Positions 17,008-25,609 of a stretch of 64,000 nt of DNA are shown here, in pieces. The DNA comes from Pelagimonas sp017744045 (GTDB lineage Bacteria; Pseudomonadota; Alphaproteobacteria; Rhodobacterales; Rhodobacteraceae), in assembly GCF_017744045.1 (NCBI RefSeq), contig NZ_JAGHRD010000011.1. One strand, given 5' to 3'. Both the position numbers and the translations under genes were made by a program. The notes under the pieces were generated by a model. The model ran no database searches. It was not told where the DNA came from and saw only the letters and a program-made list of their open reading frames with translations. Numbering within the stretch: the stretch's first letter is position 1; every line of letters begins with the position of its first letter.

Positions 17008-18741
17008 ATGCGGAAGTATCTTTTCTCCGCGGTTGCAGTATCGGCTGTGATTGCGGGAACAATGGGGCATGCGGATGAAGCCGCGGCCCAGAAATGGATC
17101 GACGAGGAATTCCAGCCGTCTGTCCTGAGCAAAGCGGAACAGCTGTCGGAAATGCAGTGGTTCATCAACGCGGCTGAACCTTACAAAGGCATGGAAATCA
17201 ACGTGTTGTCAGAGGGTATTCCGACACACGGTTATGAATCCGAAGTGCTGACCAAAGCCTTTGAGGAAATCACCGGTATCAAGGTCAACCACCAGATCCT
17301 TGGTGAGGGCGAAGTGGTGCAGGCGGTGCAGACCCAGATGCAGACCAAGCGCAACCTTTATGATGGTTACGTGAATGACTCTGATCTGATCGGCACCCAT
17401 TCGCGCCTTCAGCTGGCCTATAACCTGACCGAGCAGATGGCCGGTGACTGGGCGGCGACCACCTCGCCGACGCTGGATCTGGATGACTTTATGGGCAGCC
17501 AGTTCACCACCGGTCCGGATGGTGATCTGTACCAGCTGCCAGACCAGCAGTTCGCGAACCTCTACTGGTTCCGCAAAGACTGGTTTGACCGTGAAGATCT
17601 GCAGGCGGCGTTCAAAGAGAAATATGGCTATGATCTGGGCGTGCCGGTCAACTGGTCCGCTTATGAGGACATTGCCGAGTTCTTTTCGAAAGATGTCAAA
17701 GAGATCGACGGTACCGCGATCTATGGCCATATGGATTACGGCAAGCGCGCGCCTGATCTGGGCTGGCGTATGACTGATGCCTGGCTGTCCATGGCTGGTG
17801 CGGGTTCCAAGGGGGAGCCAAACGGCGTGCCGATCGACGAATGGGGCATCCGTATGGAAGCTGGGTCCTGCAACCCGGCCGGTGCGAGCGTGTCTCGTGG
17901 TGGTGCGGCCAACGGTCCAGCGGCGGTTTATGCGATCCGCAAATGGGATGAATGGCTGCGCAACTATGCGCCTCCCGGTGCGGCATCGTTTGACTTCTAC
18001 CAGTCGCTGCCTGCGCTGTCTCAGGGCAATGTGGCTCAGCAGATCTTCTGGTATACGGCCTTTACCGCCGACATGGTGAAGCCGCAGTCCGAGGGCAATA
18101 ACACCGTGGATGAAGCCGGCAAGCCGCTTTGGCGCATGGCCCCATCCCCGCATGGCCCGTACTGGGAAGAAGGTCAGAAGGTTGGCTATCAGGATGTGGG
18201 GTCTTGGACCTTCTTGAAATCCACCCCGTCTGATCGCGCACAAGCGGCCTGGCTTTATGCTCAGTTCGTGACCTCGAAAACGGTTGATGTGAAGAAATCC
18301 CATGTGGGTCTGACCTTTATCCGTGACAGTTCGGTCAACCATGAGAGCTTTACCGAACGTGCCGAGAACCTCGGCGGTCTGGTGGAATTCTACCGTTCGC
18401 CTGATCGTGTGGCCTGGAGCCCAACGGGCATCAACGTGCCGGATTATCCAAAGCTGGCGCAGATCTGGTGGCAGCAGATTGGTGACGTGAACTCGGGTGC
18501 CTTTACCCCGCAGGAAGCGATGGACCGTCTGGCCGAGGAAATGGACATCACCATGGCCCGTATGCAGCGTGCAGACGAGCAGGCCAATGTCTATGGCGGC
18601 TGTGGCCCACGCCTGAACGAGGAAAAAGACGCCGAGTTTTGGTATGCCAATGGCGGTGCCAAGCCTCCGTTGGAGAACGAAAAGCCACAGGGCAAAACCG
18701 TCAACTATGACGAGCTGGTGGCGCGCTGGGCGTCTGAATAA
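17008..18741 (+). CDS. glpV: glycerol ABC transporter substrate-binding protein
   Basis: 577 residues, long for a solute-binding protein but normal for GlpV of the rhizobial GlpSTPQUV glycerol importer. The signal peptide MRKYLFSAVAVSAVIAGTMGHA is followed by a mature domain of the extracellular-binding-protein family 1 type (LYQLPDQQFANLYWFRKDWFD). The start at 17008 is preceded by GGGAGGAG. It is the first gene of a V-S-T-P-Q-U operon; the order of transporter genes and the DUF2160 protein at the end support glycerol rather than a sugar, though the substrate is inferred. The strong hairpins after it probably keep its mRNA abundant relative to the membrane genes. Confidence 0.85.
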   Translation: MRKYLFSAVAVSAVIAGTMGHADEAAAQKWIDEEFQPSVLSKAEQLSEMQWFINAAEPYKGMEINVLSEGIPTHGYESEVLTKAFEEITGIKVNHQILGEGEVVQAVQTQMQTKRNLYDGYVNDSDLIGTHSRLQLAYNLTEQMAGDWAATTSPTLDLDDFMGSQFTTGPDGDLYQLPDQQFANLYWFRKDWFDREDLQAAFKEKYGYDLGVPVNWSAYEDIAEFFSKDVKEIDGTAIYGHMDYGKRAPDLGWRMTDAWLSMAGAGSKGEPNGVPIDEWGIRMEAGSCNPAGASVSRGGAANGPAAVYAIRKWDEWLRNYAPPGAASFDFYQSLPALSQGNVAQQIFWYTAFTADMVKPQSEGNNTVDEAGKPLWRMAPSPHGPYWEEGQKVGYQDVGSWTFLKSTPSDRAQAAWLYAQFVTSKTVDVKKSHVGLTFIRDSSVNHESFTERAENLGGLVEFYRSPDRVAWSPTGINVPDYPKLAQIWWQQIGDVNSGAFTPQEAMDRLAEEMDITMARMQRADEQANVYGGCGPRLNEEKDAEFWYANGGAKPPLENEKPQGKTVNYDELVARWASE

Positions 18742-18754
18742 CGCCCAGACCTGA

Positions 18755-18832
18755 CAGACCCGAGATCGGAACCTCCTCCTATTCGGGTCTGTTCACTCCC
18801 ATAGGCCCCGGGGCGCGCACGCCACCGGGGCC
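18755..18832 (+). terminator. two hairpins after glpV (partial terminator or mRNA-stabilising element)
   Basis: CAGACCCGA (18755-18763) pairs with TCGGGTCTG (18783-18791), and GGCCCCGG (18804-18811) with CCGGGGCC (18825-18832). There is no T-run, so these are more likely 3'-end protection for the binding-protein message than full terminators. Confidence 0.6.
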
Positions 18833-18898
18833 ACTTTCCCCAAGATTTCGAGCCTTGTTGCGGCCCCGCGTGGCCCTGGCAAGCAAAGGAGACGCCTT

Positions 18899-19963
18899 AT
18901 GGCCCTCGAACTCAAACAGGTGACGAAACGTGTCGGCGGCGCGTTACATATCAAGCCTGTCACCCTGACCCTTGAGACCGGTCATTTCAACGTGCTGCTG
19001 GGTGCGACCGGATCGGGCAAGACCTCGCTGATCAAGCTGATGGCTGGCCTTGATCCCATCGCCGAGGGCAGCGTGATCATGGATGGGCAGGATGTGACCC
19101 GCCTATCGACGCAAAAGCGCAAGATCAGCCTGGTGCATCAGTTTTTCATCAACTACCCGCATATGACCGTGCGCGAAAACATCGCCTCGCCTTTGAAGGT
19201 GGCGGGCATGGCGAAATCCGAGCTTGAGGGCCGGGTCGAAGAGGCGGCCAGCCTGTTGCAGCTGGGGCCGATGCTGGATCGCCGCCCGCATGAGCTTTCG
19301 GGTGGGCAACAGCAGCGCTGCGCCTTGGCGCGCGCCATTGCCAAGGAAAGCCGCGCGGTGTTTCTGGACGAACCGCTGGCCAACCTCGATTACAAACTGC
19401 GCGAAGAGCTGCGCGCGCAATTGCCCGAACTGTTCGCCGGGCGCGGCGCTGTGGTGGTCTATGCCACCTCGGAGCCCGAAGAGGCGCTGATGCTGGGGGG
19501 CGAAACCGCGCTGATGAATGACGGCTCGGTCACGCAATTTGGCAAGACGGCAGATATCTATCGCAACCCGGCCAATGTGCAGGCGGCAGCGGTGTTTTCC
19601 GATCCGCCGATCAACACGGCCCCCGTTGTGAAACAAGGTGATCAGGTCCGCCTGAATGCCGGGGTGAGCTGGTCCGCCAGCGGTGCCGCTGCGGGCCTGG
19701 CGGATGGCGATTACATCATCGCAATCCGTCCGCATCACGTTCTGCCAGTCAGCACCGAGGCGACCAGCGTGCATATGTCCGGCCGCGTGCAGGTGACCGA
19801 GCTCACCGGCTCGGAATCCAGCGCGCATTTCGAGATGGGGCAGGGATCCTGGGTCTCTCTTTCGCACGGTGTTCACCCCTATGAGGTGGGCGAGCTGCAT
19901 GACTTTCATATGAATCCGTCTGAGTGCTATTTCTTTGCACCTGACGGCACACGGGTGGCGTAA
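18899..19963 (+). CDS. glpS: glycerol ABC transporter ATPase subunit with degenerate H-loop
   Basis: 354 residues of the MalK/UgpC type: nucleotide-binding domain then a C-terminal TOBE-like domain (about 240-350). Walker A GATGSGKTS (35-43), an intact signature LSGGQQQR (133-140) and Walker B AVFLDEP (153-159) are present. The switch-histidine position reads YATSEPEEA, with Ser191 where His is expected. The paired ATPase GlpT has the opposite defect. AAAGGAG precedes the ATG. It should form a heterodimer with GlpT on the cytoplasmic face of the GlpPQ channel. Confidence 0.87.
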   Translation: MALELKQVTKRVGGALHIKPVTLTLETGHFNVLLGATGSGKTSLIKLMAGLDPIAEGSVIMDGQDVTRLSTQKRKISLVHQFFINYPHMTVRENIASPLKVAGMAKSELEGRVEEAASLLQLGPMLDRRPHELSGGQQQRCALARAIAKESRAVFLDEPLANLDYKLREELRAQLPELFAGRGAVVVYATSEPEEALMLGGETALMNDGSVTQFGKTADIYRNPANVQAAAVFSDPPINTAPVVKQGDQVRLNAGVSWSASGAAAGLADGDYIIAIRPHHVLPVSTEATSVHMSGRVQVTELTGSESSAHFEMGQGSWVSLSHGVHPYEVGELHDFHMNPSECYFFAPDGTRVA

Positions 19964-19966
19964 ATC

Positions 19967-21046
19967 ATGGCGAAAATCACTCTCTCCAATCTGCGCCACA
20001 GCTATTATCCCAATCCGTCCAGCCCATCAGATTATGCGCTGAAAGAGATTGATCTGGATTGGTCTGATGGCGGGGCCTATGCGCTGCTGGGCCCGTCGGG
20101 CTGCGGAAAATCCACGCTGCTCAATATCATCTCGGGGCTTTTGGTCCCGTCCGAGGGGCGCATTCTGTTTGACGGTCAGGACGTGACCGAACTGGCCCCG
20201 GACAAACGCAATATCGCGCAGGTTTTCCAGTTCCCGGTGATCTACGACACGATGAGCGTTTACGACAACCTCGCCTTTCCGCTGCGCAATCGTGGCCGGG
20301 ATGAGGACACTGTGCGCAAACGGGTCATGGCGATTGCCGAGATGCTCGAAGTCACGGATATGCTGGATCAAAAGGCCGCTGGTCTGTCCCCGGATAACAA
20401 GCAAAAGATCTCGATGGGGCGCGGATTGGTGCGCGAGGACGTCAACGTTGTGATGTTTGACGAACCGCTCACCGTGATCGACCCGCATCTGAAATGGAAG
20501 CTGCGCAGCAAGCTCAAAGAGCTGCATCAGCGCGTCAAAGCCACGATGATCTATGTGACCCATGACCAGACCGAAGCGTTGACCTTTGCCGATCAGGTGG
20601 TGGTGATGCAGCTGGGCGAGGTGGTGCAGATCGGCACCCCGGTCGAGCTGTTCGAGCGCCCGGCGCATACCTTTGTCGGCCACTTTATCGGCTCGCCCGG
20701 TATGAATGTGCTGCCTTGCGAGGTTTCTGCTGGGCAAGCCCTGTTAGGGGGGCAGCCGGTTGCTTTGGAAGGCCCCATTCAGGGCGAGGCCAAAGGCCAG
20801 ACCGAGATCGGCGTACGCCCGGAATTTGTCTCGCTCGCCGAAACCGGCCTGCCTGCCACGGTTACCAAGGTCTCGGACCTGGGTCGCCACATGGTGGTCG
20901 AGGTGGATCTGAACGGCACAACTGTCAGCGCTGTGATCAACGGCACCCCGCCAGAGAAAGGCGCGCAAGTGCATCTGCAATTCCGCCCCGACCAGACACG
21001 GCTGTATGTCGATGGCTGGATCGCAACCAACCCGCAGGAGGGCTGA
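19967..21046 (+). CDS. glpT: glycerol ABC transporter ATPase subunit with degenerate signature motif
   Basis: 359 residues. Walker A GPSGCGKS (42-49), Walker B VVMFDEP (161-167) and the switch histidine in YVTHDQTEA (His199) are intact, but the ABC signature reads LSPDNKQK (140-147) in place of LSGGQ. A C-terminal TOBE-like domain follows. It starts 3 nt after glpS ends and is followed by glpP within 3 nt. Combined with GlpS, one composite ATP site (GlpT Walker/His with GlpS signature) would be fully consensus and the other doubly degenerate. Confidence 0.87.
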   Translation: MAKITLSNLRHSYYPNPSSPSDYALKEIDLDWSDGGAYALLGPSGCGKSTLLNIISGLLVPSEGRILFDGQDVTELAPDKRNIAQVFQFPVIYDTMSVYDNLAFPLRNRGRDEDTVRKRVMAIAEMLEVTDMLDQKAAGLSPDNKQKISMGRGLVREDVNVVMFDEPLTVIDPHLKWKLRSKLKELHQRVKATMIYVTHDQTEALTFADQVVVMQLGEVVQIGTPVELFERPAHTFVGHFIGSPGMNVLPCEVSAGQALLGGQPVALEGPIQGEAKGQTEIGVRPEFVSLAETGLPATVTKVSDLGRHMVVEVDLNGTTVSAVINGTPPEKGAQVHLQFRPDQTRLYVDGWIATNPQEG

Positions 21047-21049
21047 GCC

Positions 21050-21913
21050 ATGAAAACCGAAAATAACAAAGGTTGGTTCTTTGTCGCGCCGGTGTTGGTG
21101 CTGGTGGCGTTCAACGCCTTGATCCCGATGATGACGGTGGTCAATTACTCGGTCCAGGAAACCTTTGGCGACAATGTGTTTTTCTGGCAAGGCCTGGATT
21201 GGTTCCAGCAAATCCTGCGCTCGGACCGGTTCCATTCGGCGCTGGGGCGACAGTTTCTGTTCACCTTCCTGATCCTGATCATCGAGATCCCGTTGGGCAT
21301 TGCCATCGCTCTGTCCATGCCGCGCAAAGGCTTTTGGGTGCCGGTTTGCCTCGTGCTGATGGCGCTGCCCATGCTGATCCCGTGGAACGTGGTGGGCGCG
21401 ATGTGGAACATCTTTACCCTGCCGGATATCGGCTTGCTTGGCTATTTCCTCAACCATGTTTTGGGCATCAACTATGACATGACCCAAGATCCGCTGGCCG
21501 CCTGGGTAACCATCATCACCATGGATGTCTGGCACTGGACCTCGCTTGTGGTGTTGCTGAGCTATGCCGGTCTGGTTTCGATCCCCGATGCCTATTACCA
21601 AGCGGCGAAAATCGACGGGGCCAGCAATTGGAGCGTTTTCCGCTATATCCAACTGCCCAAGATGAAAACCGTCCTGACCATCGCGATCCTTCTGCGCTTT
21701 ATGGACAGTTTCAACATCTATACCGAGCCTTTCGTGCTCACCGGCGGTGGCCCCGGCAATTCGACGACCCTGCTTTCCATTGATCTGGTGAAAATCGCCC
21801 TTGGTCAGTTTGACCTCGGCCCGGCAGCCGCCATGAGCCTGATCTATTTCGCAATCACTCTGTTGGTCAGCTGGCTGTTCTACACGCTGATGACCAAAGA
21901 CGACCTGAACTGA
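21050..21913 (+). CDS. glpP: glycerol ABC transporter permease
   Basis: 287 residues with six predicted membrane spans. It has the binding-protein-dependent permease EAA-type loop AAKIDGASNWSVFRYIQLP (about 184-202), which contacts the ATPase, and the downstream TGGGPGNST segment typical of MalF/UgpA-like subunits. AGGAGGGCTGAGCC lies just before the ATG. Partner of GlpQ. Confidence 0.88.
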   Translation: MKTENNKGWFFVAPVLVLVAFNALIPMMTVVNYSVQETFGDNVFFWQGLDWFQQILRSDRFHSALGRQFLFTFLILIIEIPLGIAIALSMPRKGFWVPVCLVLMALPMLIPWNVVGAMWNIFTLPDIGLLGYFLNHVLGINYDMTQDPLAAWVTIITMDVWHWTSLVVLLSYAGLVSIPDAYYQAAKIDGASNWSVFRYIQLPKMKTVLTIAILLRFMDSFNIYTEPFVLTGGGPGNSTTLLSIDLVKIALGQFDLGPAAAMSLIYFAITLLVSWLFYTLMTKDDLN

Positions 21914-21924
21914 GGACCGATCCG

Positions 21925-22722
21925 ATGCAAAAACGATCCATCGTCCCCATCGTCTATATCCTCTTCCTACTCTTGCCGATCTATTGGCTGGTGGCGATGA
22001 GTTTCAAGACGACCAATGAAATTCTGGCTGGGTTTTCGTTGTTCCCGCAGACCTTTACGCTGGAAAACTACAAGACCATCTTTACCGATCCCAGCTGGTA
22101 TTGGGGCTACATCAACTCGATCCTCTATGTGTCGATCAACACGGTGATCTCTGTGGTGGTGGCGCTGCCAGCGGCCTATGCCTTCAGCCGTTACCGCTTT
22201 CTCGGCGACAAGCAGCTGTTCTTTTGGCTGCTGACCAACCGCATGGCCCCGGCCGCTGTCTTTGCACTGCCTTTCTTTCAGCTCTATTCAGCTGTGGGTC
22301 TCTTCGACACCCATCTCGCTGTTGCTCTGGCGCATTGCCTGTTCAACATCCCGCTGGCGGTGTGGATTCTCGAGGGCTTCATGGGCGGTGTCCCAAAAGA
22401 GCTGGATGAAACCGCTTTTGTCGATGGCTATTCCTTCCCGCGTTTCTTCGCGACGATCTTTGTGCCCTCGATCAAAGCCGGTGTTGGCGTGGCGGCTTTC
22501 TTTTGCTTCATGTTCTCATGGGTGGAACTGCTGCTGGCCAAGACCCTGACAGCGGTGGCCGCCAAACCTATCGCCGCCACCATGACCAAGACCGCCTCAA
22601 GCGCGGGCTATGAATTGGGTCTGCTGGCGGCGGCGGGAACTTTGACAATCATTCCGGGCGCAATCGTGATCTACTTCGTCCGCAACTATATCGCGAAGGG
22701 CTTCGCGATGGGGAGGGTGTGA
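21925..22722 (+). CDS. glpQ: glycerol ABC transporter permease
   Basis: 265 residues, MalG/UgpE-like, with six spans. It begins with the usual short cytoplasmic N terminus followed by the IVYILFLLLPIYWLVAMSFKT first helix. The EAA loop is ELDETAFVDGYSFPRFFATIFVP (start near 155). It lies 11 nt after glpP and overlaps glpU by one base (TGATG). Confidence 0.88.
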   Translation: MQKRSIVPIVYILFLLLPIYWLVAMSFKTTNEILAGFSLFPQTFTLENYKTIFTDPSWYWGYINSILYVSINTVISVVVALPAAYAFSRYRFLGDKQLFFWLLTNRMAPAAVFALPFFQLYSAVGLFDTHLAVALAHCLFNIPLAVWILEGFMGGVPKELDETAFVDGYSFPRFFATIFVPSIKAGVGVAAFFCFMFSWVELLLAKTLTAVAAKPIAATMTKTASSAGYELGLLAAAGTLTIIPGAIVIYFVRNYIAKGFAMGRV

Positions 22723-23000
22723 TGCTTTCATGGATGGCTTGGACCTGGCCGACGGGTTTGGTTTTTATCGGGATTTTCAGCGCGATCTTTGTCCTGATCG
22801 CCCTGGAAATCCGCCACCCCGGCGGGGATGAGCGCAAAGGCGTGCTTGGCCTCACCACCACCCGGGGCGACCGGTTATTCATCTCGCTCTTGGGCACCAG
22901 CTATATCTTTCTGGCCTGGTTGGGCTTGGTCGGGTTTCCCTTGTGGACGCCGTTGGGCCTGTCCATCGCGTGGGGCGTGTTCTGTTTCTGGAAAGTGTAA
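22722..23000 (+). CDS. glpU: small DUF2160 membrane protein of the glycerol transporter operon
   Basis: 92 residues with about three hydrophobic segments, starting MLSWMAWTWPTG. DUF2160 proteins of this size accompany glpSTPQ-V operons and are called GlpU; their role is unknown. The start is taken at the ATG overlapping the glpQ stop (TGATG), with GGGGAGGG 5 nt upstream; an in-frame GTG one codon earlier is possible. It ends the operon; a long inverted repeat follows. Confidence 0.8.
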   Translation: MLSWMAWTWPTGLVFIGIFSAIFVLIALEIRHPGGDERKGVLGLTTTRGDRLFISLLGTSYIFLAWLGLVGFPLWTPLGLSIAWGVFCFWKV

Positions 23001-23033
23001 GAGGTTTCGCCGCGCCAAGGCGCGTCGACCGGC

Positions 23034-23160
23034 TGGGGGCTTTGCCCCCAGACCCCCAGAGTATTTTGACCAAGAAGAAGGCCAGAGCGCTATTGGCTTC
23101 TTCTTGGTGGCAAATACTCCGGGGGTGAGGCCGCAGGCCGAGGGGGCTGGCCCCCTTTGC
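23034..23160. repeat. facing pair of REP-like repeats forming a long hairpin (R4)
   Basis: GAGTATTTTGACCAAGAAGAAGGCC (from 23059) is answered by the inverted GGCTTCTTCTTGGTGGCAAATACTCC (to 23120) with an 11-bp loop. Outside them are GGGGGCTTTGCCCCC and GGGGGCTGGCCCCC palindromes. Two REP-like units in inverted order make one hairpin that could end glpVSTPQU transcription. Confidence 0.75.
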
Positions 23161-23241
23161 CCAACTAAAGAAATAGTTTTGCCCAGGGGCAAGGATCGTG
23201 TACCGTCATCTGAAACCAGTTCTGAGTGGACATCACAGCAT

Positions 23242-23652
23242 ATGCGCAAGAAACACGACAAATCCCTTCTGACCGAGGTTGAGCTCGAGTTCATGAACGT
23301 GATTTGGGACCTGGGCCAAGGCACGGTTCGCGAGATCCATGCCGCGGTCAATGCCCAGGGCGGCGAGGTTCAGGAACGCGCCTATACCTCTGTGGCGACC
23401 GTGCTCAAGATTATGGAACAGAAGGGGTTTTTGGCCAGCGACCGGGTGGAGCGGTCTTTGGTCTACAGGCCCACGACGCCGAAGGCAGATTATCAAAAGG
23501 CAAGCCTGAAGAACCTATCTAGCAAGCTTTTCAACGATGCCCCCGCAGCTCTGGTTGCGCGCCTTGTGGAGGACGAGGACGTGACCCAGGAGATGCTCAA
23601 GGAGATGCGGGCGCTGCTTGAGGAAAGGTTGGGGGAGGACAATGAACGCTGA
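23242..23652 (+). CDS. BlaI/MecI-family transcriptional repressor
   Basis: 136 residues. The winged helix is clear: LTEVELEFMNVIWDLGQGTVREIHAAV...RAYTSVATVLKIMEQKGFL...YRPTTPKADY, the pattern of BlaI/MecI, with a C-terminal helical dimerisation region. The gene overlaps the downstream M56 peptidase gene by 11 nt, the usual repressor-antirepressor pairing. No beta-lactamase or PBP gene is near, so the signal sensed is unknown. A rather long leader precedes it. Confidence 0.9.
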   Translation: MRKKHDKSLLTEVELEFMNVIWDLGQGTVREIHAAVNAQGGEVQERAYTSVATVLKIMEQKGFLASDRVERSLVYRPTTPKADYQKASLKNLSSKLFNDAPAALVARLVEDEDVTQEMLKEMRALLEERLGEDNER

Positions 23653-24778
23653 TGCTGTTCTGAACGTATATATCGACCTTAATCTGCTGCTGGTGGCAGG
23701 AATTGGGGTTTGGCTGGCGCTGCGATGGGTGTTGTCCAAATCCAAGCTGGGTCTGGAATTCATTCGCCAGCAAAAGGTGCTGACCTGGATGGTGGCGGGC
23801 CTGTTGCTGGCCCCGCTTCTGGCGGATTGGCTGAGCGGATCGCTGATCACCGGGGCACCAAACCTGAGCGATATGCTGGTGGCGCAATATCTGAACGGCA
23901 ATGTCGGGATGAGCGCGCAGGATTTCCAGGGATGGCTGAGCGCGCGCGAAGGGTTCGAGCGCGATATGCTGCTGGGGCAATCCGGGCTGGCTCAGGTGAT
24001 TTGGGCGGGGCTGGCGCTTGGGGCGGTGGTCTCGGTGCTGTTTACTTTGCGCGCGGCTTTGGCGCTGCGCGGGATTGTCAAACGCTCTTACCTGTTGCGC
24101 AAGATTGGTCAGGTTGAACTGCGCGTGTCTGACACGACCCGCGTCGCCTTTTCGACCCGGGGTTTGCGCAAACGTTATGTGGTTTTGCCCGCAGCCATGC
24201 TGGAGGCTGGGGAGGACCTGCAAATGGTAGTCGCCCATGAGTTGCAGCATTTCCGCCATGGCGATGTTGAGGTGGAGTTCCTCTTTGAGGCGCTGCGCCC
24301 CTTGTTGTTCTGGAACCCGGCCTTTTTCCTGTGGCGGCAGGAAATCCGCGCCATGCGGGAATATGCCTGTGACCAGGCGCTGGTGCGCCGTCATGGGTTT
24401 GACGCGCGGGCCTATTGCGAATGTCTGATCCGGGCCTGTGAGCGGGCCATGGCTGCGCAGCGTGGGGTGCAATTGTCGACGCCGACCGTTGGTCTGGTTG
24501 ATCTGCGCGCCAAGCGTCGCGGGGCGACCCTGCGACGCCGTATTGAAGCGGCAACTGTGGCGCGTAATTCGCGCGAGGCACGGATGGGTTGGATGATGCT
24601 GTCTCTGTCGCTGGTCTCGCTGACCTTTGCCACGGCGCTGCTGATTCAACGCCCGGCGGATTGGAGCCATGATCGCATCATGCTGTCGACCATCGTCAAT
24701 CTTGAGCGCATGAAGGCGCGCAACGCGACGGCTGAGAGCATGACGATGCCCGAAGGGTTCGTGTTTTCCACCTATTGA
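23642..24778 (+). CDS. BlaR1-like M56-family membrane metallopeptidase
   Basis: 378 residues. Membrane spans lie at about 10-30, 45-65, 115-140 and near 315-335. The zinc site HELQH is at 199-203, with EYACDQAL downstream supplying the third ligand. Unlike BlaR1/MecR1 it has no C-terminal penicillin-binding sensor domain; only about 50 residues follow the last helix. By family analogy it would cleave the partner BlaI repressor on receiving a signal. The ATG at 23642 sits inside the end of the blaI frame; an upstream in-frame start is less likely. Confidence 0.88.
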   Translation: MNADAVLNVYIDLNLLLVAGIGVWLALRWVLSKSKLGLEFIRQQKVLTWMVAGLLLAPLLADWLSGSLITGAPNLSDMLVAQYLNGNVGMSAQDFQGWLSAREGFERDMLLGQSGLAQVIWAGLALGAVVSVLFTLRAALALRGIVKRSYLLRKIGQVELRVSDTTRVAFSTRGLRKRYVVLPAAMLEAGEDLQMVVAHELQHFRHGDVEVEFLFEALRPLLFWNPAFFLWRQEIRAMREYACDQALVRRHGFDARAYCECLIRACERAMAAQRGVQLSTPTVGLVDLRAKRRGATLRRRIEAATVARNSREARMGWMMLSLSLVSLTFATALLIQRPADWSHDRIMLSTIVNLERMKARNATAESMTMPEGFVFSTY

Positions 24779-24816
24779 GCTCGAAAGTAGCTTGGGGGGC
24801 CTTGGGGATAGCCCTG

Positions 24817-24853
24817 TTTTGTCTGCGCAATCTGCTATAAGGTGCAGACAAAA
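24817..24853. promoter_or_regulatory. inverted repeat upstream of hutC
   Basis: TTTTGTCTGC (24817-24826) and GCAGACAAAA (24844-24853) form a perfect 10-bp inverted repeat with a 17-bp spacer holding TATAAG. It ends 11 nt before the hutC ATG, over the probable promoter, so it is a candidate autoregulatory operator. It could also be a leader hairpin. Confidence 0.5.
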
Positions 24854-24864
24854 GGGGCATTGCC

Positions 24865-25548
24865 ATGAGCTATCGTGACATCAAGGCGGATGTGCTGCGG
24901 CGCATCACCAGCGGCCAATGGCCGCCCGGTCATCTGATCCCAAGTGAGCTGGAGCTGTGCGACGAATACGGCAGTGCGCGGGCCACGGTGAACCGGGCCT
25001 TGCGGGAATTGGCGGATGAGGGCGTGCTGGATCGCAAGCGCAAATCCGGCACGCGGGTGCGCGCGGTGCCGCTGCGCCAGGCCCGGTTCGACATTCCCCT
25101 GACCCGGTTGGAGGTCGAAGGTAACGGGGCCAGCTATCGCTACGCTTTGGTCAAACGCGCGATTGAGCCAGCCCCGGATTGGTTGCGGGCGCGGATGGGG
25201 TTGCAAGCGGGCGCGCAGGTGGTGCAGCTGACCTGCATGCATTTTGCCGATGGCACCCCGTTTCAGCATGAGGCGCGCTGGATCAATCTCGAGACCTTGC
25301 CACAGGCGCGCGAGCAGCGCTTCGAAGAGGTCGGGCCCAATGAATGGCTGGTCGAAACCGTGCCCTTTTCCGATGTCGAGATCGGATTTTCGGCAGTCTC
25401 TGCTTCAGAGGAATTAGCGGGTTTTCTGGGATGCCAGGCCGGTGAGGCGCTGTTTCAAATGGAACGCAGCACCTGGTTTGAGGGCAAGGCAGTGACCTAT
25501 GTGCGCATGTGCTTTCAACCGGGCTACCGGATGAAAACAACCTATTAG
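24865..25548 (+). CDS. hutC: histidine utilisation repressor HutC (GntR family, UTRA domain)
   Basis: 227 residues. GntR winged helix at about 3-70 (YRDIKADVLRRITSGQWPPGHLIPSELELCDEYGSARATVNRALRELADEGVL), then a UTRA/HutC effector domain at about 85-225 with the HEARWINLETLP and MCFQPGYRM segments typical of HutC. HutC represses hut genes and is released by urocanate. It converges on hutF. The candidate operators are the inverted repeat in its own leader and the hutF-hutI intergenic palindrome. Confidence 0.93.
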   Translation: MSYRDIKADVLRRITSGQWPPGHLIPSELELCDEYGSARATVNRALRELADEGVLDRKRKSGTRVRAVPLRQARFDIPLTRLEVEGNGASYRYALVKRAIEPAPDWLRARMGLQAGAQVVQLTCMHFADGTPFQHEARWINLETLPQAREQRFEEVGPNEWLVETVPFSDVEIGFSAVSASEELAGFLGCQAGEALFQMERSTWFEGKAVTYVRMCFQPGYRMKTTY

Positions 25549-25563
25549 AGAGAGGCGGGCGCA

Positions 25564-25609
25564 CCAAATTCCATGTATGGAATTTTCAAATTCCGTCGAC
25601 GGAATTTGT
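25564..25609. repeat. 46-bp double palindrome repeat, copy B
   Basis: AAATTCCATgtATGGAATTT followed by a slightly altered TCAAATTCCGTcgACGGAATTTG. It fills the gap between the convergent hutC and hutF genes, its last base touching the hutF stop codon. Compared with copies A and C it differs mainly at the centre of the first palindrome. Confidence 0.8.

Noticed and set aside
24817..24853. Inverted repeat before hutC as a terminator of the M56 gene
   Set aside because: The 17-bp spacer and the lack of a T-run on the plus strand past the second arm fit an operator or leader better.
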